Position numbers and translations under genes: made by a program
Notes under the pieces: generated by a model
What the model was told of the DNA's origin: nothing
Databases searched by the model: none
The model's input: the letters and a program-made list of their open reading frames with translations, nothing else
In this document: one piece after another, positions 45,696 through 56,900 of the stretch
How positions within the stretch are numbered: position 1 is the stretch's first letter
Layout of the letters: each line of letters begins with the position of its first letter
NCBI RefSeq assembly: GCF_001428245.1
Contig: NZ_LMRV01000066.1
Span: 145,858-209,857, forward strand
Direction: 5' to 3'
Source of the DNA: Paenibacillus sp. Soil522
Lineage (GTDB): Bacteria; Bacillota; Bacilli; Paenibacillales; Paenibacillaceae
DNA length: 64,000 bases

Positions 45696-47270
45696 TCACA
45701 CTATCTGCGTAACGCGAAACCAGTCGCTATCCACATATCCGCAGGCAAGAGCGTCTTGAGGCCGCAAGGCAAACAAACCCACCTTCGCGCCGACCCAATG
45801 GCCCTTGGAAGCTTCAAACACCGTCTCACCGCACGGGGCAAACCCGCTGCCGTCCCCGATGCTATACTCAAAACGGCAGGAAGCTCCGCCGGTTACCGTT
45901 ACGCGGAGCACGACTGTCCCTGCCGTCAAGCCAGTTGTCCAGACGACGGTTTCATCCGTCCCGTTGCCTTCCGCCCACAACAGTTCGAACCCGGAACCGT
46001 CTTCCTTCTTCTGGAGCGCGACATAAGCATAGTTGTATCCAAAAACGATCAAACCCGCCCGCTCCCCTGCCTGCAACGAAGTGCAGTCAAGAAGAGCTTC
46101 CGCCTGGAACGATTCCGCGGGAAACTTCTGCATCAGCAGATGCGGTGCGTGATATAAGTTTAGTGCATCGGCAGGAAGAGGTTGAGCGTACAATCGGAGA
46201 TGGCTTTCCCCGTCTAATGAATACCAAGCAGGACTCGGGTTTGCCTGCCATTGCCATTGAAGTCCCAAGCTCGAGCCCCCGTCGAACTCGTCGGAGTCGG
46301 CCGGAGCTGCCACAGGATAATCTTTTCCGACGTTCGGCTTCGGATGACAAACAATCGGTTCCCCGATGCCGTCGCCATTGCGGTCAATGCCCATCAACGG
46401 CCAATCGTCCACCCAGCGGACAGGCTGCAAATGCAAGATTCGGCCGTATGCCCCTTTGTCTTGAAAGTGCAGAAACCAGGACTCTCCGGACTCCAATTCG
46501 ACCCATCCGCCTTGGTGAGGTCCGTTGATCGCCGTATCGCCTTGATGCAACACGATTTTATCTTCATACGGTCCATAGATGGAGGAAGCGCGTAAAATCG
46601 TCTGCCAGCCCGTAGCGACCCCGCCGGCTGGCGCAAAAATATAGTAATACCCGTTTCGTTTGTACATCTTCGGACCTTCCAAGGTCGGATGATGTTCCGT
46701 TCCGTCGAAAATAATTTGTCCCTCGTCAAGAAGCTGCTTGCCGTCTGACGACATTTTGCAAAGTCTAAACTTGTGTTTAATGCCGGCCCGGCTGTTTGCG
46801 AAGGCGTGCACCAAATACGCTTGTCCGTCGTCGTCCCAGAAGGGGCAAGTGTCGATCAAGCCTTTGCCTTCTTTGACAAGGTGCAGCGGCTCCCATTCTC
46901 CGGCGGGATCGTCCGCCGTGCTCATAAAGATCCCGACGTCCGGATCCCCGTAATACATCCAAAACTTACCCGCGTGATAACGAAGAGCCGGCGCCCACAC
47001 CCCGTTGCCGTGCTGCGGCTTGTCGTATCCGGGCATATCCATCCGCTGAATGACGTGGTTAATCAACGTCCAGTTAATCAAGTCCTTCGAATGAAGGATC
47101 GGCAAACCGGGTATGTGACTGAAGCTTGAGGCGGTCATATAGAAATCCTCTCCGACCCTGATCACATCCGGATCCGAGTAATCCGCATGAAGCACGGGAT
47201 TGACGAAAGTGCCGTCCCCCTGATCGGAAATCCACGGCTTACACTTCAACGTTTCTGTTGTATTATGCAT
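45696..47270 (-). CDS. GH43 beta-xylosidase/arabinofuranosidase (GH43_12-like)
   Basis: The start at 47270 (MHNTTETLKC) has AGGTG 9 bases upstream; a longer frame reaches 47423 inside the upstream gene without a site. About 524 residues, no signal peptide. The propeller motifs are NPVLHADYSDPDVIRVGEDF (base Asp), GLIDTCPFWDDDGQAYLVHA and TLEGPKMYKRNGYYY (acid Glu). The C-terminal 220 residues are a beta-sandwich (FDGGSSLGLQWQWQAN). It lies 11 bases after the GH105 gene, so the two are probably one operon acting on pectic side chains in the cytoplasm. Confidence 0.88.
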   Translation of the reverse strand: MHNTTETLKCKPWISDQGDGTFVNPVLHADYSDPDVIRVGEDFYMTASSFSHIPGLPILHSKDLINWTLINHVIQRMDMPGYDKPQHGNGVWAPALRYHAGKFWMYYGDPDVGIFMSTADDPAGEWEPLHLVKEGKGLIDTCPFWDDDGQAYLVHAFANSRAGIKHKFRLCKMSSDGKQLLDEGQIIFDGTEHHPTLEGPKMYKRNGYYYIFAPAGGVATGWQTILRASSIYGPYEDKIVLHQGDTAINGPHQGGWVELESGESWFLHFQDKGAYGRILHLQPVRWVDDWPLMGIDRNGDGIGEPIVCHPKPNVGKDYPVAAPADSDEFDGGSSLGLQWQWQANPSPAWYSLDGESHLRLYAQPLPADALNLYHAPHLLMQKFPAESFQAEALLDCTSLQAGERAGLIVFGYNYAYVALQKKEDGSGFELLWAEGNGTDETVVWTTGLTAGTVVLRVTVTGGASCRFEYSIGDGSGFAPCGETVFEASKGHWVGAKVGLFALRPQDALACGYVDSDWFRVTQIV

Positions 47271-47281
47271 GCACAATTCAC

Positions 47282-48394
47282 CTACTCTTCCTGTAATTTC
47301 TCCATCTCCAGGCAAGCCAGAAGGAACGGAGCTACGCCGATGTGGGAATCCGACACGATTTTCTCTCTGATATAATAGCCGTAAGTGCCGTCCCTGTCGG
47401 TACTTAATCCAGCCCCGTGGCATATCGAGTGGAGATGGACGCCGGAATTGTTCGCCTCGACAAACCGGTCGAGCAATCCTGCGAACGCCTTCTCTGCCAC
47501 TTTCCTTGCAGGCTTTTCAAGATATTGCAGTCTCGCCCCCTTGGCAAGAGCGTATATGAACATGCTGGATCCGGAAGTCTCTAGATAATTTCCTTCCCGG
47601 AAGCCTTGATCCAAAACTTGAAACCACAAGCCGCTCACCTGCTCTTGAACTCGGGCCAGCGCGCCGCACATCCGTTCAAAAATTCCGATGATCGTGCCGC
47701 GCTTCGGATGATCTGCCGGTAAATGCTCAAGGCTGTCCACCAAAGCCATCGCATACCATCCCATTGCCCGGCTCCAGAAATTTTGGGAGCAACCCGTTTT
47801 CGGATTGGCCCAGTTTTGCTCGACCGCTTCATCCCAGCCGTGATAGAGCAGGCCTGTCCTCGAGTCGCGAGTTTTCCGTTCCACCAACAACAGTTGAAGG
47901 GCAACCTCGTCGAACAAATCCGGCCGATTAAATGTTTTCGCATATTGGGCCAGGAAAGGAGAAGACATGTACAGTCCGTCCAACCACATCTGGAAAGGGT
48001 AAATCTTCTTATGCCAAAAACCGCCCTCCGTGGTTCTGGGCTGTCCGATCAGCTGCACGGCAAGCGTGTGCGCGGCTTGCTCGTAACGGGAATCTCCCGT
48101 TCGCTCGATGAGCTTGAACAAGTTTTTTCCCTGGTTGATCTGATCGAGATTGTACTCTTCCACTCTGTATCCCCGAATGGAGCCATCCTCTTTCACAAAC
48201 AAATCCATATGCCGCTTCATGAACTCATAATAGGAATCCAATTCGTAATATTCGCCCGTACGGGCGATCGCCATCAGCATCATTCCCGGCACATATGCCC
48301 ACCGCTTCTCGATTTCCGGATGCAAGCTGTCGCTTCCGGCCTGAGAGACTATTGTATCCGCCGTTCGGATCGACCATCGCGTTTCATGCTTCAT
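47282..48394 (-). CDS. Unsaturated rhamnogalacturonyl hydrolase (GH105)
   Basis: The 370-residue protein starts at ATG with AGAGGTG 7 bases before and no signal peptide. It matches the YteR/YesR alpha6/alpha6 barrel with catalytic Asp139 in PFQMWLDGLYMSSPF, AMGWYAMALVDSLEHLP, and the C-terminal IVSDSHIGVAPFLLA. It hydrolyses the unsaturated galacturonyl residue at the end of rhamnogalacturonan oligosaccharides released by lyases. GH43 (45696) follows in the same operon. Confidence 0.93.
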   Translation of the reverse strand: MKHETRWSIRTADTIVSQAGSDSLHPEIEKRWAYVPGMMLMAIARTGEYYELDSYYEFMKRHMDLFVKEDGSIRGYRVEEYNLDQINQGKNLFKLIERTGDSRYEQAAHTLAVQLIGQPRTTEGGFWHKKIYPFQMWLDGLYMSSPFLAQYAKTFNRPDLFDEVALQLLLVERKTRDSRTGLLYHGWDEAVEQNWANPKTGCSQNFWSRAMGWYAMALVDSLEHLPADHPKRGTIIGIFERMCGALARVQEQVSGLWFQVLDQGFREGNYLETSGSSMFIYALAKGARLQYLEKPARKVAEKAFAGLLDRFVEANNSGVHLHSICHGAGLSTDRDGTYGYYIREKIVSDSHIGVAPFLLACLEMEKLQEE

Positions 48395-48681
48395 TCTTTA
48401 TCACCTCTAATTGACATTATAAAAAAATGGCTGAACTTATTTTTCAGGTTTTATGCTCATTTCCCTTCATTTTTTGCTTTTAATGCTCTTTTCCCGGTAC
48501 AGCCATGTTCATCCCTGTTCACTCCGGCTGAAAATTACTTATTTGTTCTGCTTGGCAAAACAAATGGGCAAGAAAAGCAAAGAATTGACTGTTTTCGACA
48601 GTTGAGTCGGTAGTTTTTGCCCTTCGAAATTATTAATATATAGATTGAAGCAGTTAAAAAGGAAAAGGAGAGTGTGAACAG
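48395..48681. promoter_or_regulatory. Divergent intergenic region (GH105 and CE8 relic)
   Basis: About 287 bases with no gene. AGAGGTGATAAAGA serves GH105 on the minus strand and GGAAAAGGAGAG serves the CE8 frame on the plus strand. TTGACTGTTTTCGACAG and AATATATAG are candidate -35/-10 elements of the plus-strand promoter. Confidence 0.45.
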
Positions 48682-49068
48682 TTGATAATTACAGTTGATC
48701 AGAGCGGACGAGGGGATTACAGTACTGTGCAAGCGGCCGTCGATGCGGTACCTGAGTTTCACGACACGCCTGTTATCATTGAGATTGGAAAAGGCGTATA
48801 TCGCGAAAAAATATACGGTCCGTAAAATAAGGCGTCCATTCAAATGATCGGAGAAGGCGCAGACGCGACGGTGCTCGTCTACTCCGACAACGCCCATACA
48901 CTCGGGCCGGACGGGCAGCCGCTCGGCACGTTTCGCAGTGGAAGCTTTTATGTATACGCAGACGATTTCAGCGCGGAGCGGCTTACCATCCGGAACGACT
49001 CAGGACCGCGAACCGGTCAAGCGGTAGCCGCGTTCATCGATCGGACCGGATTGCTTGAAAGGCAATGA
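48682..49068 (+). pseudogene. Cytoplasmic CE8 pectinesterase N-terminal relic
   Basis: TTG start with AAAGGAGAG in front, no signal peptide. It reads LIITVDQSGRGDYSTVQAAV, IIEIGKGVYREKIYGP, then an in-frame TAA at 48823 where paralogues have PANKP, then ASIQMIGEGADATVLVYSD and DFSAERLTIRNDSGPRTGQA, ending at 49068 after VAAFIDRTGLLERQ. The catalytic aspartates are past the break. Immediately after comes transposase debris. Confidence 0.82.
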
Positions 49069-49560
49069 AACGTAATACGTGCTGCGCGAAATATTCAGTG
49101 GGACGGTACTTGCTGCAAAAAACATGAAAAGTGGAGCGGCTACAGAATCACAAACATTAATAAAACCGATTATTGAACTCGGGTTTCCCATTGTCGGCAT
49201 CGTGAGCGATGGTCAGCATTTGATCCTCTTGGCATTCGAAGAGCTGTTACCGAACGTTCCATATCAGTACTGCCAGTATCACTACTTGAAGGATATTGCG
49301 AAGCCGATTGTGGATGCGGACCGCAAACTCAAGACAGAACTAAAGAAGAGTATGCAAGCGTGGAATTCGAGACATTGAGCGAAATTAGAGCAAGCGGAAA
49401 GCCGTACTTGGGCTACCGGGAACGAATCCGAACCTGAGCAAGTCACTGCGGAAATGAACGAAGGCCGCAAAGCCAAGAAATATATCGCGGAGCCCCCGAA
49501 TAACCGGCTCCACGAATTTCTTAAAACTAACTATACTCCCGCTCCGCGTCCAAGCATATG
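49069..49560 (+). pseudogene. Transposase relic, family not identified
   Basis: Plus strand reads FSGTVLAAKNMKSGAATESQ, ELGFPIVGIVSDGQHLILLA, VPYQYCQYHYLKDIAKPIVD and DRKLKTELKKSMQAW before a stop, with a second short frame AKLEQAESRTWATGNESEPE. The SDGQ and H-Y-L-K-D patterns are those of DDE transposases (MULE-like), but I cannot assign the family. It truncated the CE8 gene. Confidence 0.55.
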
Positions 49561-49639
49561 TAGACATTCCATTTTCACATGGAGAATGTAGTTTGTTCTC
49601 TGGTATGTAAATGTCCGTCAGCCCGCCACAGACCAAAAA

Positions 49640-49735
49640 CGTCGGATTCGAAAATATCGCCCACTTCACTAAAACATTTAAGAAAATTACCGGTGTTACA
49701 CCTAGCCCCGCTATCGGAAGCAGCAAAACGCTCAC
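49640..49735 (+). pseudogene. AraC regulator C-terminal relic
   Basis: VGFENIAHFTKTFKKITGVT is the second helix-turn-helix of an AraC domain, compare FEHIAHFNKTFKKIVGTT at 44.6 kb. It ends in shifted sequence (PAIGSSKTLTT). The rest of the gene is absent. Confidence 0.65.
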
Positions 49736-49797
49736 GACTAGAATAAAAATGTGGTGAAAGTCGTTAACAATACTATTAATAGGATCGGAGTGCCATT

Positions 49798-50847
49798 CTA
49801 GTCATTTCTGTAACCCTGTATTCGGCGAGCCAATCGTAGAGAAATATCAAACATACCTTCCGTGGAAGGATGGAGCAGATCCACACTTAACCCTCTCCAA
49901 TCCGAAAGCAGCTCTCGACCGGAAAGATACACCAGTCGAGGCCGATTCAGCTCTCTCACCTTCTGTTGCAAAACTTCGCGGTATTGCCGAACGATCGCCT
50001 CTTCAAACAAGTCACGGTGGCAGGTGAAAATATCGATACAGAACACCCATTTGTCTGGATGGCTGTCGGACACGCGTCGAAGGAAATATTCCGCCTTTTG
50101 TCCGAATTGATCAACCGGCATGAAACCGATGACATTGATCCCGAGTTCCACGGATGCAAACGCCCAATCATTCCTTTCTGCGATATAATCAGCCATTGCC
50201 TCTTCGAGATAACAACTACCGGAAAAGCCCAGGTTGATTAAGTCAACGCCCAGCCTGTCAGCGGTTCTTGACGCGTACCCTCCGGAGGGTACCGCGGCGT
50301 CCCCTCCGGAGGGTACCGCGGCGTCCCCTCCGAACGTAATCGAAGATCCGTAAGCTAAATAACGTTCCTTCGGGGCCTGATCCGGACGGGGAGGACTGAT
50401 CTCCCCCTCGGTACGCAATAGGCGAATCGTGCTGTCTTGGGGCAGCAAGACTCTAACTACGGAAGGGTCAAATGGGAACTGCCCCGCTTGGTACTGCTCC
50501 TGGAGAAACTTATGGTGCTTCTGGTTTCGCTTCACTTTAAGACATGTAACTCCAGGACGAACGATCTGCGGCGTGGTTTCATAATCACTTTGGAAGGAAC
50601 CTTGAAACACCTCGACAATCCCCTTGGGGGGTATACCATCCCCTGGTTCCAACATCCATTCAATTACCGCCTCTTCTCCATGCAGAAGAAAACGAAGCTC
50701 AACGCCAGCCCCGTTTAATGCCCGCTTCTGCGCCTTTTCATTTAGCAAGAGACGAAGCGCATTAGGCACTCGCGAGAGCAGAACACCGTTTCCGTCATCC
50801 GTTAGAAGCTCCGCCACATTGTGGAGACTAACATTTCCATAAATCAT
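49798..50847 (-). CDS. SGNH/GDSL esterase with a 24-bp tandem duplication
   Basis: The start at 50847 (MIYGNVSLHN) has GGAGGGAAG upstream; a longer frame to 50916 has none. About 349 residues, no signal peptide. An N-terminal beta-sandwich (1-150) is followed by an SGNH domain: AYGSSIT with catalytic Ser168 or Ser169 and LLHPSTEG with the His near the C-terminus. The unit GGDAAVPS (residues 173-180) occurs twice in tandem just before GGYASRT, from two exact 24-bp copies at 50281-50328. It probably deacetylates pectic oligosaccharides in the cytoplasm. It lies downstream of the large pectate-lyase gene with a terminator between. Confidence 0.82.
   Translation of the reverse strand: MIYGNVSLHNVAELLTDDGNGVLLSRVPNALRLLLNEKAQKRALNGAGVELRFLLHGEEAVIEWMLEPGDGIPPKGIVEVFQGSFQSDYETTPQIVRPGVTCLKVKRNQKHHKFLQEQYQAGQFPFDPSVVRVLLPQDSTIRLLRTEGEISPPRPDQAPKERYLAYGSSITFGGDAAVPSGGDAAVPSGGYASRTADRLGVDLINLGFSGSCYLEEAMADYIAERNDWAFASVELGINVIGFMPVDQFGQKAEYFLRRVSDSHPDKWVFCIDIFTCHRDLFEEAIVRQYREVLQQKVRELNRPRLVYLSGRELLSDWRGLSVDLLHPSTEGMFDISLRLARRIQGYRND
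50281..50328 (-). repeat. Two exact 24-bp tandem units within the esterase gene
   Basis: TCCGGAGGGTACCGCGGCGT followed by CCCC is repeated twice (50281-50304, 50305-50328), encoding GGDAAVPS twice on the minus strand. The unit is GC-rich and contains an inner palindrome (CCTCCGGAGG). A third, diverged start (TCCGAACG) follows. Confidence 0.9.
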
Positions 50848-50914
50848 TCGTGCTTCCCTCCTGTAACAGTGCAAAACCGTATCATTTCTTGCGTTCTGCC
50901 GTGCCCTCAAAATC

Positions 50915-50939
50915 AAAGCCCGGCGTACAGCCGGGCTTT
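50915..50939 (-). terminator. Terminator of the 2080-residue pectate lyase gene
   Basis: AAAGCCCGGC (50915-50924) pairs with GCCGGGCTTT (50930-50939) around GTACA, and the minus strand continues GATTTTGAGG. It is 44 bases past the stop at 50984 and lies just before the esterase start codon region. Confidence 0.8.
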
Positions 50940-50983
50940 ATACAATTCTTCCATATTGGAATCCTCGATCGCTCTACGTTCTC

Positions 50984-53900
50984 TTATTGTTTGGATAATA
51001 AATACTGGGCATCCCGAACCAAGTAGCCTGCGGCCTGACTTGAAATCTGTTTGCCGCTTTCCGCCTTCACAAAGTTTACAAAAGCTTCTAACTCATTCGC
51101 TTTCAACATGCTTTGCAAGCTAGCGGCTATACCTGCATTATCGATCCATCTGACATTCGTAAAGTGGGTGACCAAGGCCTGCATGGATTGGATACTTGTT
51201 GTAGTGTGGAACAAGACGGATCGGCTGCTCGTATTCCCTGCCAGGTCGCTCGACGTTACCATAAACGTGTGCGTGCCAAGCGGCAGCGTAAACAGCTGAA
51301 TTGTCTCTCCCTGTTGTATGCCATACGTATCCAACGTGAACGTCTTCTTGCTGCCATCAACTCCGGACCAGTTATCGCTGAGCGTAATAATCGGCGTAAT
51401 ATCCATGGAATCGCTGTACGTGCCGTACACCACTCCTGATACCGTAATGGTCGGTGCGGTCTTATCGAGATTGAAGCCAATCGTTTTCGTCGTTTCCACA
51501 TTGCCCGCATTGTCCGTCGAGCGGTAGCTGACGGTATATTTGCCGTCTTTATCGATCGTTAACGCTGACAGATATGGCTGCCAGGTCGCTCCGTCATCCA
51601 AACTGTACTCCGATTTCGCCGCGCCCGACAAATTGTCAGATACAGACAAGCTTACCGTTACATCTGACGTATACCAGCCGCTGCTGCCGTTAGGCGCCGC
51701 CGGACTTACAGTTGCGGTTGTAACGGGAGCCGTCCTGTCGATATTTGCTGTCGCAGTATGAACGGATCCGGCAGTCCCTGCGCTGTTCTTGGAACGGTAG
51801 CTGACCGTAAAAGCGCCTTCCTGATCCAAAGCGATCGGCTTTGTATAAGAATGCCAGGAAACCTCATCGTTCAGTTTGTATTCCGCACTGCCGTAAGTCG
51901 ATAACGTGACGGTAACCGGCACCGTATACCAGCCGTTCCCATTCGGCACGGCGGAATCCACGGATGCCGCAATCTTATAGATCAAACCGTTCAGTGCCGA
52001 CTTCAGGCTGTCGGCAGCCGCATCAACTTCACTTTGGGTTGCTTTGGCGTTCGCGGCAACCGATTTCGCACTCGTTAACGCCGTTTGGAACGCTGCATAG
52101 CTGTCGTCGGTGAAATAATCGGCAACAACTGCGTCCGCTTGATCCAGCAATTCCGTAAGCAGCGTGCGGTCGGCCGTCGGCGCGCCCGGAATGACAGCGT
52201 CTTCGGACGGATCCCACCCGTCGCTGCCTTTCAGTACTTGCTGCAGCGTATAAGCGTTCGCTTCCTCCGGCGTCAGCTGCTTCTGCCAATTGACGCGGTG
52301 TGCAGGATCGTTGCCGGGGCCGCTCGTATTGTATTCCGCATACCGCGCGGTAAGCTCGTTGTCCGGGTTGCCCCAGTTGTGCCAGCCTGGCCCGGCCAGG
52401 AAAGCATCCATCCAGCTGTCCAGGAACACAACGTTCGCATATGCCCGCCACGGACGGCCCAAGTAGCCGGATGTTATGCCCTCATCGGCCGTTATTTTCG
52501 CGCCCACGAATACGTAACCGTAAGGATTGTTCTGATCTGTGTTGGCCGCGGTTATATAACCGCCTCTCCGCTTGCTGTGCAGATGGTTGTTTTCGAAAAA
52601 CGCGGTCGCCGGTCCGTAAATGAAGTCGACGTCGCCTTCGATATAGCATTCTTTGAAATACATCCTGCCCGCAATGAAGATCGTATCCTGGAAGCCGAGG
52701 AAACGGACATTTTTGAATACACTGCGGTCCCCGGTCAGATAACCGGCGAGCGCCTGACCGGTGCCTTGACCGGAGTCGTTCTGGAAGGTCATATTTTCGG
52801 CCGAAAAATCGTTGCCTTGCACGACAGCCGTGACCGTTTCGAGCGTACTCATCGGCGTACCGTCAGGATGCTTGGAACCTACGTTAAGATGGTAGACGAG
52901 AATCGTGCCGGTTGCGCTTTCGCCGATAAAGCTTACATACGGCTTGTTTGCCGGTACGACGATTTGCTCCCGATAGACGCCGTTGCGAATGTAGATAACG
53001 GTCCTTTTGGTGTTATTGGCCGGAATCGCATTAATCGCAGCCTGAATCGTCGTGAAGTCTCCGGTCCCGTCCTTGGCTACGACGATGGTATGCGCCGGTA
53101 CGGCTGCCGCCGGATACGAGCCGATGCTTTCCCCTTTCGCATTTAAGGAGGTAACCGAATAGTAATACTTCGTCCCGTTGGTCACCCCGTTGTCGGTATA
53201 AGCCGTTCCGGCGACGTTCGCCGCGATCGTTTCGAATGACCCGTTCAACGCCGCGCTTCTTTTCACGTTGTACGAAAGCGCTCCGTCGGAAGCCGTCCAG
53301 CTGATGCGCACTTGCGAATTCCCTGCTTCGAGGTTAACCGCCGGAGCGGCCGGTGTACCGTTCGCAGGAGCCGGAATGACCCGAACCTGCGGCGAGTTGC
53401 TGCTGATCGTGCCGCCCCCATTGGCCGACACGACATAATAGTAAGCGGTCCCGTTCGTCAAGCTGGTATCGGTGTATGCCGTTCCGCTCAGCCCGGTCGC
53501 GACAGGCGTATAAGGACCGCCGCTGACCGTGCTGCGCTTGACGGTATACGATTCGGCCGAGGCAACCGGCTGCCATGTGATGGTTGCTTGCCCGTCACCG
53601 GCTGCCGCTTGCAGACCGGATGGGGACTGGAGCGGTGCGACCGGCGTTGCGGCCATTTCCTGCGAAGGCACGCTTTCCCCGGCAATGTTCACGGCGGTTA
53701 CGACATAGTAGTACGTTTGTCCGTTTGCCAGACCGTTGTCGGTGTACGCATTGCCGGTCATATTCGTTTTCACGTTCGTATATGGTCCTCCGGAAACGGT
53801 GGAGCGCTTCAGCGTGTATGAGGTCGCTCCTTCTACCGCTGCCCATTCCAGCGATACTTGAGCATTTCGCGGAACCGAGCTCAAGGAGGCAGGCGCCGCC

Positions 53901-56900
53901 GGTTTATCCGGCAGCAAGATCGGCGTCGCAGCGATTTGGTTTGAGTTTCCGCTTTCGCCGACTGGATTGTTGGCCGTCACGACATAGTAGTAGGTCGTAT
54001 CGTTCGTCAAGCCGCTGTCGATGTAGGTCGTTTCGGCGATATCTCGCGCGATTGGCGTGTAAGGGCCTCCGTCGGTCAAGCTCCTTTTTACGTTATAGGA
54101 AGTCGCTCCACTCGCGGCATTCCATCTCAACTGGACCTGTTCGTTGCCGATCGTTGCGGCGAGTCCGCGAGGAGCGGGCGCAGGCTGGAGGTAAACTTTC
54201 ACATTATCCCAAAAGTGATTCCCCCTCCCAGTTCCCGGTGTAAAGGAATGAATCGCTGCGATTGAAGCAACCCTTGTGCTGTAAAATGGAATTTTAGCCA
54301 TAAACTCATTGTTGATATATACGTCGGCTGTCTTGCCCGACACATCGAGATCGATTTGGAACCGGTACCACTTCTTTGCCGTTAATGGCGTTGAGTTTGG
54401 GAGCGTCAGATTTCCGCTGGCCGAGCGGTACTGTATCCCGGTTGAGGCGACCAGAAGCTCAACCGCCACATTTCCTGCCGGTTTGTCAAGAATGACGATA
54501 GGCCTGGCGGTACCGGCGATTAGCGGCTGCATAAAGTCCACTTCCACCGTAACCAGTCCCGTTTGCGGTTCGAACGATCTTGTCAGTTTGGTGTTGATAT
54601 TCCCTTGATCGTAAAGCTGTATAACCTTCTGGGACGTGTTGCCCGTTGTGCCTTCCGGAATGGCATCAATCTTGACCCAGTTCGTGCTTGTAGGGGGATC
54701 CGGCACAACTTGGTAACCGGCAGGCTGGTCACCAATGTTCTGATCCTCAAGGCTTTCATCTAAAATGGAAATGATGGCAGTTCCGGTCGCCGTTGCGCTA
54801 ACTTCGCCCGAATTGGGTCCTTCGCCGGTGCCGTTCATTGCACTGACCACGTAATAATAAGTTGTTCCGACAGTAACCGTGCTGTCTGTGAAGGACGTGT
54901 TCTGATTAGTCTCTGCAATAACGCTATAAGGTCCCCCCTGTATCGAGGAACGCTTGACCAGATAACCCGTCGCGCCGCTGACCGGGCTCCAGGTTAACCC
55001 TACCGAGGCGCCTCCTGTCGCCTTCAATCCCGTAGGAGCCGCCGGAAAGGGCGTTAGCTGCTGCAGACGGACATTGGAAAAATGGCTGGCATTATAGTTA
55101 TTGATGTCATTGTTTGTTTTTGCCGCGTCGAGCGCCAGTCCGTAATAAACCGTTTCCGGCAGCTGTTCGAACGTTTGCGAACCGACAGGTGTCCACAACT
55201 GGCCGTCCTGCGAAAGAAGCGCATCAATTCGGTTATCGATACGTACCAGCTTTACCCATCCCGGCGCCGCAAAGCCGTCAACCTGCTGTTCTGTCATAAC
55301 GGCCCCTTGCGCCGTTCGCGCAAGAAACCTTCCAGCCGTACCCAATTTGACGAAAGAAGCTGTCATAGCTGCCGCCGGCGAATCCGGAGACAACGACGCA
55401 CGAATCATAACCCCGGCCTGCGTACCGTCCGTAATCGGGCTGACATCATCCACGCGCGCTATGATTTCTCCGTTACCTTGGAGCGGCTGGTACAAATAAG
55501 AGAAACTGTCTGCCGAACCACCAATGAGACCCGCGCTTTTGACAGTGAAAACGCCGTCTTTCAGCGAAGCTGTCCCCGGAATGCCCACTGTACCGATATC
55601 ATTCAGAACCCAAGGGGAGACACTGCCCTGATCGTTCACATGAACAGGTACGGCCGTTGAGCTCGTTGCGGTCCCCGTATTGTCAATGGTCCGGGCAGTT
55701 AAATAATAGGTTCCCTCGGGTGCATTGTTCCAAACGAAGGAATGGGGCGCCGCACTCGTTTCCCCGATTTTTACATCATTAGCGTAATACTCTACCTTGG
55801 CTACACTGCCGTCCGGATCGGATGCTGCAGCCTGAATTGCGATTTGGCTTCCGGTTTCGATCAGCGCGTGAGGTGCGGGACCTGTAACGCTGACCAGCGG
55901 ATTTTTCGAGCCGCTTCCCGATATGGAGTTCAAATAATGCTCCAGGTTGGTGTAACCGTCGGCACCAACGATTTTTCCATCCCCCGCATCGATAGGGTTA
56001 AGGCCTCTCGCCAGCTCCCAGCTGTCCGGCATTCCGTCATGATCCGTATCGTCCGGGGCAGCAGCAGAAGCATAATCAAGGATTCCCCCGACCTCCTTTG
56101 GCGAATTGAGAATACGGCCTGTCCGGTTGACGACGTCGTTCACTACGCGGGCGTCAAAAGAATCCCGTATTGGAAGTGACGCTCCCGCAACGGCAAGAAC
56201 AGCCTGATAAGCATCTTCTGCGGATTGCATCGTCACCTGCTCGGCAAACGGAACCGGACTGCTCAGCTTCACCCCATCGGGAACGTTGCTAACCCCGCTC
56301 CAGTTATCTGCTGTGACTTCCGGAGAACCGTCCATGTAGTTGCCGTCCAGATAGAACTTGCTAGTGGCGGGAGGCGGGTCCATGATCAGATTGCGGGTAA
56401 ATCCGTATCTCGTATCCGGACCGAATTTATAGTAGTTGTTTACCATATTGACCGAAGCGTTCTCCCCGCCATAAACGGATTTGAAGCCCCAGTTGTAAAT
56501 CACGTTGTTGCGAAAATCCACTGTCTGGCCTACATCCGCGGCAAAACGCGGGTTACGGCTGGAGTGATGGGCGATCAGATTATGATGGAACGTGGCGTTT
56601 TCCCCGCCGAAGATCCCGCCGTATCCGTGATTTCCTTTCGCGTGGGTTGAGTGCAGCATGCTCTCGGAGATGATGGACCATTGAACGGTGGTGTTTTTAT
56701 TTTGGTATGGCGATAACGTTTCATCGACGGAATAGCTGAATGAACAGTGATCGATGATGAAATTTTGGTGTCCGCGCACTCCGAAAGCATCAGCCTCGCT
56801 GGGGTGCTTGTCGCCGACGCGGAACCGCATATAGCGGATGATTACATTATCCGCGCTAAGGGTCGTTTGGTAATCGGCGACCGTAATGCCGTCTCCCGGG

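Noticed and set aside
52085..53146. A 353-codon plus-strand frame opposite the CE8 domain
   Set aside because: Shadow of the conserved CE8 coding strand; the same shadow recurs opposite the CE8 copy at 59 kb.
38140..54300. Repeated TYYYVV-type motifs as a possible CRISPR or tandem DNA repeat
   Set aside because: They are protein-level FN3 repeats (about 90 residues) with variable DNA, not short direct repeats with spacers. No CRISPR array was seen in the window.
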